From assembly GCF_042100115.1 (NCBI RefSeq), contig NC_091273.1:992001-1056000 (forward strand): a DNA stretch of 64,000 nt. The letters run 5' to 3'. The position numbers and the translations under genes were made by a program. Position 1 is the first letter of the stretch; each line of letters opens with the position of its first letter. The notes below the pieces were generated by a model. The model had not been told where the DNA came from, made no database searches, and worked only from the letters and a program-made list of their open reading frames with translations. This DNA comes from Alternaria dauci (lineage: Eukaryota; Ascomycota; Dothideomycetes; Pleosporales; Pleosporaceae). Shown here piece by piece: positions 63,015 through 64,000 of the stretch.

Positions 63015-64000
63015 GACGGCGACATCGTGGTTGCAAGGTATCGTTGTCTCGTCGAAGCGGTGTTTCTACGGACACATCCTCATACATCGCTGCAAAGGAA
63101 CGCTCAAGGATAAACGGAACAAGCTGAGTACCGACCGCTCAGTGAACACCAGAAAGCTTGCGCCATGCTTGAATCTTCTTTCCACAAGGCCCTCCACGCT
63201 ACCTCTCCGAATCCTCCCGATACTCTATACCCCTCACGCGCCATAACCATGTTTGTAACGATGATTAGTATCCCAGCCCTTGCGCGCTTGCAACGACGTG
63301 GTGTGACCTAGTCTGATCACCCCGCATCCCGACGTTTGCACGCTATCCGGAGCAGACCCCAGGAGACACCTCGGGATCATTCAAACTCGCGGATCTGCAA
63401 AAGGGTTGAAAACAAGGGCTGTTCGTGATTATGATTGGGCGCAATAGCTCGATTAGCTTCAACTTCCAATAGAAATGCTCATCACAACAAAGAGATCGCG
63501 ATGTATGACGTGTAACTATTACACAAAATCTTCGATCCGGTAACAGCCAAGCAAGCACCCGGCGATCATGACGCTGCGCATCGTGATGTCTTTGGCAAGT
63601 GTCCTCATCTTCCAATAGGCTAAGATCATACAGCATCATGACAAGCCTGGCTCCATGGGCGTTCTATTACGTGGCGCATGTCTTCCATTACACTCAGCTC
63701 TACCCTCCATGCACCCCTAGCGCTACGCCACACCGGCTGTTTGCATCTCCCTTAATGACATTATCCGCCCATGGCTCGATCGCAAAACCCTTGAGGGTCC
63801 CCACTCCCCAGGAAAGGGCCACCCCGCATAATCTCCACGTGCGAACCATGTGGGTCTTTTTCTGCCGTGCTAGTACGCTAGCCGGGATGCGGGGGTGTGC
63901 GGTTGATGTTTGTGGCTGGAATGTGGAAAGTTACTTCCATTCATCCGATGTAGGTTCCAACGGATGTTGCCGGTTATGCTTCTTGACCGCTTGAGAAGAT
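63015..64000. other. 3' flank of KTI12 and window end
   Basis: 986 bp without a supported gene. Frames at 63343-63639 (minus) and 63599-63994 (plus) show no motif, and no partial gene is evident at the right edge. Confidence 0.5.

Overview
The window reads as a gene-dense euchromatic stretch of a filamentous ascomycete. I infer a Dothideomycete, probably Pleosporales, from protein style, but nothing in the sequence proves the order. Genes carry mostly short introns (about 40-65 nt) with GTAAGT/GTATGY donors, CTAAC/CTGAC branch points and YAG acceptors. There are no operons, CRISPR arrays, rRNA or recognisable tRNA genes, and no intact transposon. Exon coordinates were joined by hand from splice signals, reading frame and family similarity recalled from memory. 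No transcript data or database search was available.

Layout. 0-8 kb: a truncated homeobox factor (minus), a long gene-free stretch, an NmrA-like reductase (plus), and two small hydrophilic LEA-like proteins (plus). 8-19 kb: ERV41 (ER-Golgi cargo receptor), two tandem RING-H2 genes, a divergent pair IMP1 (minus)/JMJD7-like hydroxylase (plus), then a divergent pair IRS4-like EH protein (minus)/LIG4 (plus). 19-33 kb: LIG4, an unidentified multipass membrane protein, a membrane-anchored protein resembling a deuterolysin pro-domain, an Fms1-like polyamine oxidase, a repeat-bearing hydrophilic protein, and a Cys-containing unknown. 33-48 kb: SNF4 (AMPK gamma), a PP2C phosphatase, VPS2 (ESCRT-III), FZO1 (mitofusin), DSC1/TUL1 (Golgi E3 ligase) and a rhomboid protease. 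48-64 kb: a C2H2 zinc-finger protein, a cyanase with a mitochondrial-type presequence, phospholipase D, a DUF3431 protein, an F-box protein, a small conserved Gln/Ser-rich protein and KTI12 (Elongator/tRNA modification).

How the genes relate. This is mainly housekeeping and signalling content, not a biosynthetic cluster. Several share cellular themes: mitochondria (IMP1, FZO1, predicted mitochondrial cyanase), membrane-protein quality control (DSC1 beside a rhomboid protease; VPS2), and ubiquitin ligases (two RING-H2 genes, DSC1, F-box). I found no convincing new multi-gene system. The most unusual signals are gene-structure oddities: a 13-nt microexon carrying the homeodomain recognition-helix core, a GC-AG intron in VPS2, 6-nt first coding exons, a symmetric exon duplication and in-frame skippable introns. 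Others are the tandem RING-H2 paralogues and the cyanase leader.
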